This document shows, piece after piece, positions 26,092-34,355 of a stretch of DNA of 64,000 nucleotides. The notes under the pieces are model-generated. The model did not search any database and was not told the DNA's origin. It worked only from the letters and a program-made list of their open reading frames with translations. This stretch comes from Alphaproteobacteria bacterium (GTDB taxonomy: Bacteria; Pseudomonadota; Alphaproteobacteria; Paracaedibacterales; CAITNM01), in contig JAJTEE010000007.1 in NCBI GenBank assembly GCA_021298215.1, positions 1 through 64,000 on the forward strand. Direction: 5' to 3'. Each line of letters begins with the position of its first letter. Position 1 is the first letter of the stretch. A program made the position numbers and the translations under genes.

Positions 26092-27189
26092 ATGACTATA
26101 TATCGCGTTATTGGTTGCATGACAGGCACTTCGTGTGATGGCCTGGATTTAGCCTATATTGAAACCAATGGGGAAGATATTGTGGTTGTTGGTGCTTCCC
26201 AGATTATTCCTTTTGAGCCTGAGTATCGCAAACTCTTATTAGAGCGAATTCAAGAACGTAAGGCTACGCACTCTGGGGATGCAAACCTTGCAAAAGCCAT
26301 TGCCGAATTTCATAGCAAGCACATTCAGCAGTTTATTCAAGAACATAAACTAAGTGTTGATGCAATCGGGTTTCATGGCCAAACCGTGTGGCATGATCCA
26401 GCGCATCACACAACGGTGCAATTAGGAGATTGTCAGGATCTGGCGAATTCATTGGGGATTCAAGTAATTGGGCAATTTAGGCAACATGACGTAAAAAATG
26501 GAGGACAAGGTGCTCCTTTAGTGCCAGTTTATCACTCTGCTTTGGCTGCAAATCTAGAAAAACCCCTTGCATTTTTAAACATTGGCGGCCTTTCTAATGT
26601 GACATTTATTGGTGTCGATCAAACCTTGGTAGCAGGTGATACGGGGCTTGGAAGTGCTTTGATTGATGATTGGGTAGCAACGCATACAAGTTTTTCCCAA
26701 GATACAGATGGTCGTTATGCAGCGCAGGGAAAGATACATCATGATTTGGTGAATGGGTGGCAAACACACCCCTTTTTCACTGAATCCTTCCCAAAGTCTC
26801 TGGACCGTATGGCATTTCATCACCTTTTAGACGATTGTGAAGGCCTAAGCTTAGAAGATGGCGCAGCTACCCTTACAGAATTTACCGCGCAAACTATTCT
26901 AAGAAGTTTGGAGTTATTACCAGAAAAACCCCATCAATTAGTTGTGTGCGGTGGCGGAAGCCACAATCTAACGTTGATGAAATCATTGCAGTACCATTTT
27001 AAAAATGTGGTAAGTGCCTTTTATATTGGTTTTGATTCGGATGCGATTGAGGCACAGTTGATGGCGTATCTGGCGGCACGTTTTTTTAAAAAGCTTCCCT
27101 CAACTTTTCCAAGTACAACAGGCGTTAAAGCGCCTGTAATTTCTGGGGAGCTATTTTTGCCAAATGTATCTAAGGCAATGAGCGCGTAA
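26092..27189 (+). CDS. anmK: Anhydro-N-acetylmuramic acid kinase
   Basis: A 365-residue sugar kinase of the ASKHA fold that phosphorylates and opens 1,6-anhydro-MurNAc in peptidoglycan recycling, feeding MurNAc-6-P to MurQ. Family motifs are GCMTGTSCDGLDLAYIE at the start, IGFHGQTVWHDP, NIGGLSNVTFIG, AGDTGLGSALIDDW, and VVCGGGSHN. Length is normal. With the lytic transglycosylase at 2 kb it suggests that cell-wall recycling is retained. Confidence 0.96.
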   Translation: MTIYRVIGCMTGTSCDGLDLAYIETNGEDIVVVGASQIIPFEPEYRKLLLERIQERKATHSGDANLAKAIAEFHSKHIQQFIQEHKLSVDAIGFHGQTVWHDPAHHTTVQLGDCQDLANSLGIQVIGQFRQHDVKNGGQGAPLVPVYHSALAANLEKPLAFLNIGGLSNVTFIGVDQTLVAGDTGLGSALIDDWVATHTSFSQDTDGRYAAQGKIHHDLVNGWQTHPFFTESFPKSLDRMAFHHLLDDCEGLSLEDGAATLTEFTAQTILRSLELLPEKPHQLVVCGGGSHNLTLMKSLQYHFKNVVSAFYIGFDSDAIEAQLMAYLAARFFKKLPSTFPSTTGVKAPVISGELFLPNVSKAMSA

Positions 27190-27304
27190 AGTTAAACATG
27201 AATCCCGCAGCAAAGACCATGGTGCGTCACGGAGGACGCCATTGGAGAGTCTATGATTTTTTTCACTGGCTCCCAACCCTCGTCGGGACTTCGCTTCGCT
27301 CGGC
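27190..27304. other. GC-rich spacer with unusual composition
   Basis: This short spacer between anmK and sspB is clearly richer in G and C than its surroundings. It holds GCGTC-ACGGAG-GACGC-type complementarity near 27224 and the repeated word TTCGCT near 27290. It reads as open frame on both strands for a short way but matches no protein I know. It could be a fragment of an interspersed repeat or the sspB 3' end region. Confidence 0.35.
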
Positions 27305-27790
27305 TTATTTTTTGCGAAATTTATCTAGGGTGATGACGTTTGAACCGTCGGTTGGGATCTCATCTTTTTTGCTATCAGCAGGCGCTTTATCGCCTTTAAT
27401 AATTTTTCCTGAGGGTTCAGAGTGTTCCTCTTCAAAAGCCGGACTAAACTGCAGACCAAACTTTACGGAAGGATCCACAAAGCTTAAAAGGGCCGAATAC
27501 GGAATATAAAGTTTTTCATGAGCATCATCAAAGCATAGAGTAACGGCAAAGCCATGTTCATCAGCTTTTAAGTCCCAGAATTCGTACTGTAAAACAATGG
27601 TGATTTCATCGCCGTATTGATCTTTTAGGTATTCTGGCACTTCAACGCCTGGATACTCAGTTGCGAAAGTGATGTAGTAGTGGTGATTGCCTGGCAATCC
27701 GTTTTTAGCTGTGTACGATAACGACTTATGAACAACGTCGCGCAAGGCTGTTTGCACCATTGCTTCATAGTCTAACGGATCTTTTGCCAC
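27305..27790 (-). CDS. sspB: SspB-family ClpXP adaptor (alphaproteobacterial type)
   Basis: A 161-residue stringent starvation protein B homolog, which tethers ssrA-tagged proteins to ClpXP. YEAMVQTALRDVVHKSLSYTAKNGLPGNHHYYITFAT and VLQYEFWDLKADEHGF match the alphaproteobacterial SspB-alpha form. The acidic/Lys linker after about 120 and the terminal hydrophobic-basic VITLDKFRKK suit the ClpX-binding tail. It lies directly downstream of the tmRNA gene on the same strand, so the tag and its adaptor are genomic neighbours. Confidence 0.93.
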   Translation of the reverse strand: MAKDPLDYEAMVQTALRDVVHKSLSYTAKNGLPGNHHYYITFATEYPGVEVPEYLKDQYGDEITIVLQYEFWDLKADEHGFAVTLCFDDAHEKLYIPYSALLSFVDPSVKFGLQFSPAFEEEHSEPSGKIIKGDKAPADSKKDEIPTDGSNVITLDKFRKK

Positions 27791-27829
27791 AACGTTTTCT
27801 CCTCAATCTCTACCTGATTAGTTTAATAC

Positions 27830-28194
27830 GGGGGATGTTCTGTTGCAAGGCCATCCCCCAGGCCCCTAAAGGGTTACTACTTCAACGAACAGGGTTCGTT
27901 TAGGCAGCAACATCAACACCAACCTTACGGTTCATGTTGAAAGCAACTGGAGCAACGAAACCAAAACGGTTAGAGTTAGCAGCAACTGCCTTCCTTTGAC
28001 GTGTGCGAGTTAATGCGACACTTATTATTGTTAGCCCGATAACGACGGTACCATGCCGAGCGAAAGATTCATCTTTATTACAGGTGTCGATCCTATGTCG
28101 CCCCCATATTACCATGGTGGAGGCGCCGGGTACCGCCCCCGGGTCCACTCTGCTTATTTCACAAACCGTTTATCGCCATAGATGACAAGCATCA
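27830..28194 (-). ncRNA. ssrA: Two-piece (circularly permuted) tmRNA
   Basis: Rescues stalled ribosomes by adding a degradation tag. On the minus strand the acceptor piece comes first, with the T arm CCGGG-GGCGGTA-CCCGG and the 3' end CGCCTCCACCA finishing at 28115. After only nine bases (28106-28114) the coding piece starts at 28105 with GGGGGCG, which pairs with CGCCTCC to rebuild the acceptor stem. The tag frame begins AANSNRF or AVAANSNRF (27983 or 27989) and stops with TAA at 27900-27902, ending KVGVDVAA: 27-29 codons, long for a tag. A hairpin AACGAACCCTGTTCGTT follows the stop, and a GGGGGATG/CATCCCCC stem closes the coding piece near 27830. The exact 5' and 3' ends are estimates. Confidence 0.9.
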
Positions 28195-28200
28195 ACCTAA

Positions 28201-28228
28201 ATTATACTCATTTTTTCGAAAATTTCAA
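28201..28228 (-). promoter_or_regulatory. Promoter of ssrA
   Basis: On the minus strand TTGAAA (28223-28228), a 16-base spacer and a perfect TATAAT (28201-28206), pointing into the tmRNA acceptor piece. One of the best sigma70 matches in the window. Confidence 0.75.
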
Positions 28229-28244
28229 GAAAGTGATAGAAGAA

Positions 28245-28625
28245 TTAAGGAAGAGAGGTGGTTTTGAGGATTGCTTCGAATGAAATGCTACCATAATAAT
28301 GCGGGTATTGCTCTCCACCTGCTCTATTGGCTTCGATTTTTAAGTATTCGGAGTTAAGTTTTGTAGCATCAATTTCAAGCAGATAACATTCCTTGTCGTT
28401 GAAGAATTTTTGCCAGGTTTTATTCCATTGATGAGACAAACTTAAGTGGATAAAACCATCTTGATGATCAAGCGCTGAACCCGTGAAGGTTTTTGTTTTT
28501 TGGAAAGATTGCCATTCAACAGGCGTGAGGATTTTGAAGAACTTCTTTTCATTCTCTATTTCATTATTTATTGTGCTGCAAGCCGAAAGCATTAAACCAA
28601 ACAAAAAATAAATGGGTATCCTCAT
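28245..28625 (-). CDS. DUF952-family lipoprotein
   Basis: A 126-residue protein with a lipoprotein signal (LMLSAC, lipidated Cys at about 16) followed by a DUF952 domain: FKILTPVEWQSFQ, then DHQDGFIHLSLSHQ and GGEQYPHYYGSI. DUF952 is usually a small cytosolic protein, so an exported lipid-anchored form is unusual. Function unknown. Its start overlaps the previous gene's stop by 4 bases (ATGA), so the two are translationally coupled. Confidence 0.82.
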   Translation of the reverse strand: MRIPIYFLFGLMLSACSTINNEIENEKKFFKILTPVEWQSFQKTKTFTGSALDHQDGFIHLSLSHQWNKTWQKFFNDKECYLLEIDATKLNSEYLKIEANRAGGEQYPHYYGSISFEAILKTTSLP

Positions 28626-29116
28626 AAGGATACGGTAGCTTTTTTTGGAAGCTGTATCAACGATAATTGCATCACGTGCAGCAGGGCCTTTTCAACCATA
28701 GGGTTACCATAAAACTTATTAATACGATTTTGAATACGTCTTTCTAAGGTATCCGCTGAAGGTGGTTTTGGACCCAACCATAAGCGTGCCATAGCGTTGT
28801 ACAAATCACAAAAAATCTCATCGCGAATCAAAATAAGATCAGCTTGAAGCTTGCGATATTCCTCAACTCCAGCACTTTTAATCTCAACCATAATGGTGAG
28901 ATGCCCTGCTAAAGCACCTTTTTTGATTATCGGCACAACAAGGGCTGGAACCATTAGGTAAGGAAGTCGCGGGATATAGCGGCGCTGAATTTTTTGCAAA
29001 TAACTTTCATTAGAAGCATTATCTTGAGCGATTACTTCTCTCCCAAACATAAAAAGCAGACTAAGAAGGCAAATCTTTTGAATTATAAACATGCAAAAAT
29101 TGTTTTTTATAATCAT
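28622..29116 (-). CDS. Exported hypothetical protein, FliL-like segment
   Basis: A 164-residue protein with an N-terminal hydrophobic signal (about 8-30, ending EVIAQD). The segment RYIPRLPYLMVPALVVPIIKKG, then HLTIMVEI and the helical YRKLQADLILIRDEIFCDLY, resembles an alphaproteobacterial family of FliL-like periplasmic proteins, but I cannot name it with confidence. Starts at 29116 or the inner Met9. First gene of a two-gene unit with the DUF952 lipoprotein; divergent from hrcA. Confidence 0.65.
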   Translation of the reverse strand: MIIKNNFCMFIIQKICLLSLLFMFGREVIAQDNASNESYLQKIQRRYIPRLPYLMVPALVVPIIKKGALAGHLTIMVEIKSAGVEEYRKLQADLILIRDEIFCDLYNAMARLWLGPKPPSADTLERRIQNRINKFYGNPMVEKALLHVMQLSLIQLPKKATVSL

Positions 29117-29158
29117 TTATAGTAGCTTTTAGTGTATATGATAAATTGTTAATAAATT

Positions 29159-30196
29159 ATGTCCGTGACAGATTTAAGTTTACGATCCTTAGAAATTTTT
29201 CGTGAACTTGTTGATACCTATGTAGAAACGGGAGAACCAGTTGGCTCTAGAACGCTGTCACGCCGTATTAAAACACCTTTATCTCCAGCGACAATTCGTA
29301 ATGTGATGGCTGATCTTGAAGAAGCTGGATTATTGTACGCGCCGCATACCTCTGCAGGGAGACTTCCTACAGCTGAAGGGTTAAAGCTTTTTGTACATGG
29401 GCTATTAGAAGTTGGGGATATTTCTGAGAGCGATCGTTTAGAAATTGAGAATCACTGCACGTCAAAGGGCAAAAGTGTTGAAGACATATTAGAGCAAGCC
29501 ACGGGTATGTTGTCGGGTTTATCAAAGTGCGCCGGGCTTGTGATGGCGCCAAAATCGCAATCAGCGATTCGTCATATTGAATTTGTGCATTTAGGGCATC
29601 AGCGAGCATTAGCCGTGCTTATAAGCCAAGATGGAGTTGTTGAAAATAGGCTGATCGATTTGCCGGAAGGCATTACGATTTCGATGCTTACGCAGGCCTC
29701 TAATTATATTAACAGCAATTTTTATGGAGCGACGCTGCAAGAAGTTTTACAGCGCATTCATTCGCAAATGGATAAAAACAAGCACGAACTTGATCTTCTA
29801 ACACAGAAGGTAATTGAAGCAGGTGTTGGAGTATGGAGCGGCGATAAGGAAACCGGATCGCTTATCATCAAGGGTCAGAGCAACTTATTACAGAATGTCC
29901 AAGAAATTGCAGATTTAGAAAAAATTCGTGGACTGTTTGATGTGATGGACACCCAAGAAAGCTTGCATAAACTTTTGAATGCCTCGATTCAGGCTGATGG
30001 AGTGCAAATTTTTATAGGTTCTGAAAATAATTTATTTTCATTATCAGGTTGCTCCATGGTAGTATCTCCATACGAAAATGCTCAACGCCAAGTAGTTGGA
30101 GCTATTGGCGTAGTTGGGCCAGCAAATATGAACTACGGAAAAATTATTCCGCTAGTGGATTACACAGCAAAGTTGGTAACTAGGTTATTAAGTTAG
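29159..30196 (+). CDS. hrcA: Heat-inducible transcription repressor HrcA
   Basis: A 345-residue repressor that binds CIRCE operators at groESL and related promoters. N-terminal winged helix (about 1-75: LRSLEIFRELVDTYVETGEPVGSRTLS, then SPATIRNVMADLEEAGLL) and the C-terminal dimerisation/GAF-like region ending GAIGVVGPANMNYGKIIPLVDYTAKLV. It probably regulates groEL at the right end of this window, but the groEL promoter is outside. No CIRCE site is visible upstream of hrcA itself. Followed by grpE 12 bases later. Confidence 0.96.
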   Translation: MSVTDLSLRSLEIFRELVDTYVETGEPVGSRTLSRRIKTPLSPATIRNVMADLEEAGLLYAPHTSAGRLPTAEGLKLFVHGLLEVGDISESDRLEIENHCTSKGKSVEDILEQATGMLSGLSKCAGLVMAPKSQSAIRHIEFVHLGHQRALAVLISQDGVVENRLIDLPEGITISMLTQASNYINSNFYGATLQEVLQRIHSQMDKNKHELDLLTQKVIEAGVGVWSGDKETGSLIIKGQSNLLQNVQEIADLEKIRGLFDVMDTQESLHKLLNASIQADGVQIFIGSENNLFSLSGCSMVVSPYENAQRQVVGAIGVVGPANMNYGKIIPLVDYTAKLVTRLLS

Positions 30197-30208
30197 TGGA
30201 AGGTAAAT

Positions 30209-30739
30209 ATGGATACACAGGACGTGACAGAGAGCACAGAAGAAAAAGTTGACGCAGCACCAGAAGGTGAAATTTCTGAAAGCGAACGCACGATTTTGGA
30301 GCTAAAAGATCAACTTTTACGCGCTTTAGCCGAGACGGAAAACACAAGACGGCGTGGTCAAAAAGAAAAAGAAGATGCTTTAAAATTTGGTATTTCAAAT
30401 ATTGCTAAAGACATGGTGGGTGTTGCCGATAACCTGCGCCGCGCTATTGAAAATAAGTCAGAAAATGCCGCTGAGCTTGCTGAAGCTTTATTTTCTGGTG
30501 TTGATCTTATATTAAAAGATTTAGAGAGCATTTTAGGACGTCATGGTATTGTGCGCATCGAAGCTTTCGGCCAGCAATTTGACCCGCATTGGCATCAAGC
30601 TGTATTTGAGCAAGAAACACAAGAGCATGCCCCCGGCACCATTGTTCAAGTAATCCAAGATGGTTATAAAATTCATGATAGACTTTTGCGACCTGCAATG
30701 GTTGGTGTTGCTAAAGCTAAGCAACAAGGTGTTGCGTAA
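30209..30739 (+). CDS. grpE: GrpE, DnaK nucleotide exchange factor
   Basis: A 176-residue cochaperone that releases ADP from DnaK. Acidic N-terminus, long helix (ELKDQLLRALAETENTRRRGQKEKEDA) and the C-terminal beta domain with the signature FDPHWHQAVFEQETQEHAPGTIVQVIQDGY. GGAAGG lies 9 bases before the ATG. hrcA-grpE is the common heat-shock pair. Confidence 0.96.
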   Translation: MDTQDVTESTEEKVDAAPEGEISESERTILELKDQLLRALAETENTRRRGQKEKEDALKFGISNIAKDMVGVADNLRRAIENKSENAAELAEALFSGVDLILKDLESILGRHGIVRIEAFGQQFDPHWHQAVFEQETQEHAPGTIVQVIQDGYKIHDRLLRPAMVGVAKAKQQGVA

Positions 30740-30741
30740 AA

Positions 30742-32079
30742 TTGAGAGAAGGCAGTTTAGACGCACCTATTCGGCATGTCATTGATTGGGAAAGTGAATC
30801 TTTCTACGACGAGTTAGAACTTGATAAAGAGTTACGTCGAGTCTTTGATATTTGCCATGGGTGCCGTCGCTGCTTTAATTTATGCAATAGCTTCCCTACC
30901 CTTTTTGATTTGATTGATGAAAGCGCGTCCGGCGAGCTTGATGGAGTGAAAAGCGAAGATTTTCCTAAAGTTGTGGAAGAATGCACCCTTTGCGATTTAT
31001 GTTTTGTGAATAAATGTCCGTACGTACCACCCCATGAATTTGATGTAGATTTTCCGCATTTAATGCTGCGTCATCGTGCCGTTGAAGCTAAGAAAAATGG
31101 GATTAGCTTTGTCGAAAAGCAACTTAGTAAAACAGATCAAATTGGCAAAATTGCTACAAAAGTGGCATCTATTGCTAACTGGGCCACATCGACCTCCAAT
31201 GGGCCAGTACGTAAGGTCATGGAAGTGACGGCTGGTATTGATAAGACAGTAGAATTGCCCACATATTCTAAATCAACGTTGTGCCAGCAAGTGGAAATGA
31301 GCCCAGCCATCACCAATGTAAAGGGACCTGCGTATGGTGAAAAAGCTGTCTTATTTGCAACGTGCTTTGGCAATTATAACAATCCTGCAATTGGGCGAGC
31401 AGCGCTAAGCGTTTTGGCGCATCAGGGTGTTGAAACAGAGGTTATGTATCCCGGCTGTTGTGGCATGCCGTTGTTTGAAAAAGGTGATTTAAAGGCCGTT
31501 GCTGAGCAAGCCGAGAAAATTAGTACAGCGCTTAAACCTTACATAGAAAAAGGCATTCCCGTTATTTCAATAATTCCTTCATGTAGCTTAATGTTGAAAT
31601 CGGAATGGCCATTATTGTTGCCAAAGAATGAAGATGTGCAACGTTTGAGCAAATGCGTGATGGATATTAGTGAGTATGTGATACATTTGCATAAAAAATA
31701 TTCATTAGCGCATGGATTAGAGCCTTTAGAAAGTAAAAGTGTCACACTGCATTTGGCGTGCCATAGCCGCGCACAAAATATAGGCGCAAAAGCGGCTGAG
31801 ATGCTGCGCCTTATTCCAGAATTAAATGTGCAGATAATCGAGCGCTGCTCAGGCCACGGTGGTACATGGGGTATCATGAAGGAGCATTTTCAAACAGCGC
31901 TAAAAGTAGGAAAACCTACGGCAAAGCAGGCTTTGAGCGCAGATAATCCGATTGTATTGTCTGAATGCCCGCTGGCAGCAAAACATATTTTGCAAGGAAT
32001 GCACATGCAAAAAGAAAAGGTAAATACCTACGCCACCATGCATCCGATTGAGTTAATGGCGAGAAGTTACCAGGTTTAA
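30742..32079 (+). CDS. Fe-S oxidoreductase, GlpC/heterodisulfide-reductase-like
   Basis: A 445-residue protein with two N-terminal [4Fe-4S] motifs, C38-x2-C41-x2-C44-x3-C48 (CHGCRRCFNLC) and C81-x2-C84-x2-C87-x4-C92 (CTLCDLCFVNKC). Two CCG domains follow (YPGCCGMPLFEKGD; LACHSRAQNIG, RCSGHGGTWG). This family transfers electrons from reduced Fe-S centres; it resembles GlpC, and the REGSLDAPIRHVIDW opening is a recognisable subfamily start, which supports the TTG at 30742. It begins 2 bases after grpE. Electron donor and acceptor unknown. Confidence 0.88.
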   Translation: MREGSLDAPIRHVIDWESESFYDELELDKELRRVFDICHGCRRCFNLCNSFPTLFDLIDESASGELDGVKSEDFPKVVEECTLCDLCFVNKCPYVPPHEFDVDFPHLMLRHRAVEAKKNGISFVEKQLSKTDQIGKIATKVASIANWATSTSNGPVRKVMEVTAGIDKTVELPTYSKSTLCQQVEMSPAITNVKGPAYGEKAVLFATCFGNYNNPAIGRAALSVLAHQGVETEVMYPGCCGMPLFEKGDLKAVAEQAEKISTALKPYIEKGIPVISIIPSCSLMLKSEWPLLLPKNEDVQRLSKCVMDISEYVIHLHKKYSLAHGLEPLESKSVTLHLACHSRAQNIGAKAAEMLRLIPELNVQIIERCSGHGGTWGIMKEHFQTALKVGKPTAKQALSADNPIVLSECPLAAKHILQGMHMQKEKVNTYATMHPIELMARSYQV

Positions 32080-32157
32080 AAAAATTGACAATATAACTTG
32101 AAAATTTAACAATAAAAAACTAAATTACAGTTATAATTTTTATTTAGATCTATCCTA

Positions 32158-33322
32158 ATGTTCAAAAAGTATTTCTTTATAACGTTGTCTTTATTTAATT
32201 TTGGAGTAAATGCGTCTAGTCTAGGTGATTTAAGCATTGAAGAGATTCAAGAAGGACGAAATTTTCTAGCCAGAAAATTGTCTGCAGATACAGTGCAAAA
32301 AGCCGATGATATCCGCCTTGAAGGGGTGCGTGTTATAAAAAAATTAAAGAGTTTTAATTTTTTAGAACAATTGCCTTTTCTGGATTTCTTAGGGGCGCGA
32401 CTACAGTATAGACTTGATAACGATCCAACACTGGCTAGAATTATAGATGTTTTTGAAAGATCAACTTGTTTTAGTGCTGATCTAATTAATCTTATAAATA
32501 TTACGAATATCAAATCATCACCAGGAGCAGCAGGAGTTATTATCGGCAGCGAACATGAAACAGACTACGATTTAATACTAGGGTATGTGCGAGATGAAAT
32601 AACAAAATTATTTCCCGAAGCGGCACGAAGGGTTTTAGAAGAAAATCCTGGTGACCCCGTAGAAGGTTTGGTTCGTTTTCTAGATATACACAAAGACTCA
32701 GGTAAGACCTAAAGCAAAAAGTGGAAGCAAAAAAGATAAAAGACAAAACGCCTTTGAATTACTTGCTGCTTCTTTAGCAGATAAAGTAGAAGAGCAAAAA
32801 ATTAACCTAAAAGAAGAAGCAAAAGTTGCAGAAGCTACAGAGATAGATGAAAGCTCAGGAGTAGTAGTTTCTCAAAGTAATGAAATAAAAACCTCATCCA
32901 GTACAGTTTCTAAGTCGTTTGCAGCAATGGAAGAAGCTTCAGGTTATTCTTCCAACATTGAAACCAGTATCGCTGAAGATTTATCTGAACAATTTTTAAG
33001 AATATCTCAACGTATTTTTTTTCAAGGCTGGTTATCACGCCAAGATCTGAAGAAAATTGATACTTTATTCGCTCAGGAAGAAATGGCAGACTCTACAATT
33101 TTTTACAACTTTTTAAAAGGCCTTGTAAGCAAACAAAAGAACATAAAACCTAGTGCACAATTTAAAGAAGCACATGGAGGCAGCCACAAACTTGCTGTTT
33201 TAGTCTCTGAGACGGGTAAAAAGATCCTATTCCCTTTTGCGCATCATCCTGGCAATAGTTTGGACAGAAATTCTCGCAACCTTCTTATTGATGGATTTAA
33301 AGAGTTATTTGGAATTTCATAA
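32158..33322 (+). pseudogene. Secreted hypothetical protein, frameshifted
   Basis: The first frame (32158-32712) has a signal peptide (MFKKYFFITLSLFNFGVNAS) and ends early after LVRFLDIHKDSGKT. From about 32684 another frame stays open to 33322 (KAKSGSKKDKRQNAFELLAAS, then the folded-looking FLRISQRIFFQGWLSRQDLKKID and KKILFPFAHHPGNSLDRN). The shift must lie between 32684 and 32710 and equals one extra base, near the AAA of CACAAAGAC. Joined, the product is about 387 residues. No family recognised. Confidence 0.72.
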
Positions 33323-33330
33323 GGGTTCTC

Positions 33331-33359
33331 TTGAAATTCGCCTAAAGTTTAAGTACCTT
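33331..33359 (+). promoter_or_regulatory. Promoter of tRNA-Arg
   Basis: TTGAAA (33331-33336), a 17-base spacer and TACCTT (33354-33359), 9 bases before the tRNA. Confidence 0.5.
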
Positions 33360-33368
33360 ATGAGAGTT

Positions 33369-33445
33369 GCGTCCTTAGCTCAGCTGGATAGAGCGGCGGC
33401 CTTCTAAGCCGTAGGTCAGAGGTTCGAATCCTCTAGGACGCGCCA
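33369..33445 (+). tRNA. tRNA-Arg (TCT)
   Basis: A 77-base cloverleaf with encoded CCA: acceptor GCGTCCT with AGGACGC, D arm AGCTCAGCTGGATAGAGC, anticodon arm CGGCCTTCTAAGCCG with anticodon TCT, and T arm containing GGTTCGAATCC. Confidence 0.97.
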
Positions 33446-33468
33446 TTCTTTTTGATTTGTGAGGATTT

Positions 33469-34188
33469 ATGAAGGTTTTGGTGGTTATTCCAGCACGATT
33501 GGAATCAACACGATTAGCCAAAAAGGCTTTAGCTGACATTGCCGGCAAAACAATGATTGAACGCGTTTTTGAACAAGCAAAAAAGAGCGATATTGGCGAC
33601 GTTGTGGTTGCTACCTGCGGCCGTGAAATAGCTGATATTATTGAAAAGGCAGGTGGAAAAGCAATTATTACCGATCCTAATCTTCCTTCTGGCACCGACC
33701 GTGTATGGGCGGCTTATGTTGCCATGGGCAAGCCTAAAGTTGACGTAATTATCGGTTTGCAAGGAGATTTGCCATTTCTAGATCCGGCACTATTGCAAGA
33801 AATTATCAAACCACTTAAAAACCCAGATGTAGATATGGCAACCCTTGGAACGCTGATTAAGGACAAAAAAGACTTAGAAAATCCCAACGATGTAAAAATT
33901 GTGATGGACGAGCCACATAATGGCATAGCGCGAGCAATGTACTTTTCACGAACTGCCGTACCCTATGGAGCAAAGGAATTTTATCACCATATAGGTATTT
34001 ATGCGTCACGCCCTAAAGTGCTTGAAGCTTTTGTTAAGCAGCCTCCATGCTATTTGGAAAAAACAGAACGTTTAGAACAACTTCGCTTTTTGCAGCACGG
34101 TTTTCGCATCGACGTGGCACTGGTTGATTCAAGGCCATTGTCAGTAGATACAAACGATGATTTAATGCAAGCACGAGCAGCTGCATAA
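33469..34188 (+). CDS. kdsB: 3-deoxy-manno-octulosonate cytidylyltransferase (CMP-KDO synthetase)
   Basis: A 239-residue nucleotidyltransferase that activates KDO with CTP for lipopolysaccharide core assembly. Motifs are VVIPARLESTRLAKKALADI at the N-terminus, PSGTDRVWAAY, and GLQGDLPFLDP (usually QGDEP; here Leu replaces Glu). Its presence implies a Gram-negative LPS with KDO. Ribosome site GAGG before the ATG. Followed by a small membrane protein and ccmC. Confidence 0.95.
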   Translation: MKVLVVIPARLESTRLAKKALADIAGKTMIERVFEQAKKSDIGDVVVATCGREIADIIEKAGGKAIITDPNLPSGTDRVWAAYVAMGKPKVDVIIGLQGDLPFLDPALLQEIIKPLKNPDVDMATLGTLIKDKKDLENPNDVKIVMDEPHNGIARAMYFSRTAVPYGAKEFYHHIGIYASRPKVLEAFVKQPPCYLEKTERLEQLRFLQHGFRIDVALVDSRPLSVDTNDDLMQARAAA

Positions 34189-34202
34189 AACAGGAGTAAT
34201 TC

Positions 34203-34355
34203 ATGAAGAATATAATCGCGTTACTTATTGCTTTGATTTTTATAGGTCTAGGTATTTTTTTAGGACTTGGTATTCGGACAAAGGTACAAGTTGTTGAAAA
34301 ACCTATCCTTGTGGAACTTACTGAAAAACGCACTAATGACACCAGCAAAGCTTAA
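34203..34355 (+). CDS. 50-residue single-pass membrane protein
   Basis: A small frame, MKNIIALLIALIFIGLGIFL onward: one hydrophobic segment with a GLGIFLGLG glycine pattern, then a polar tail ending TSKA. It has a proper AGGAG at 34192-34196, 6 bases before the ATG, and overlaps the ccmC start by 20 bases, which suggests a real, coupled gene. No family recognised; possibly linked to cytochrome maturation by position. Confidence 0.6.
   Translation: MKNIIALLIALIFIGLGIFLGLGIRTKVQVVEKPILVELTEKRTNDTSKA

Noticed and set aside
27198..27509. A 103-codon plus-strand frame
   Set aside because: It lies largely antisense to sspB, has no ribosome site, and no recognisable product.
27900..28148. An 82-codon open frame
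   Set aside because: It is the tmRNA gene; only its last 27-29 codons are the tag frame.
29100..29160. A CIRCE operator upstream of hrcA
   Set aside because: No TTAGCACTC-N9-GAGTGCTAA sequence is present; the groEL promoter is outside the window.
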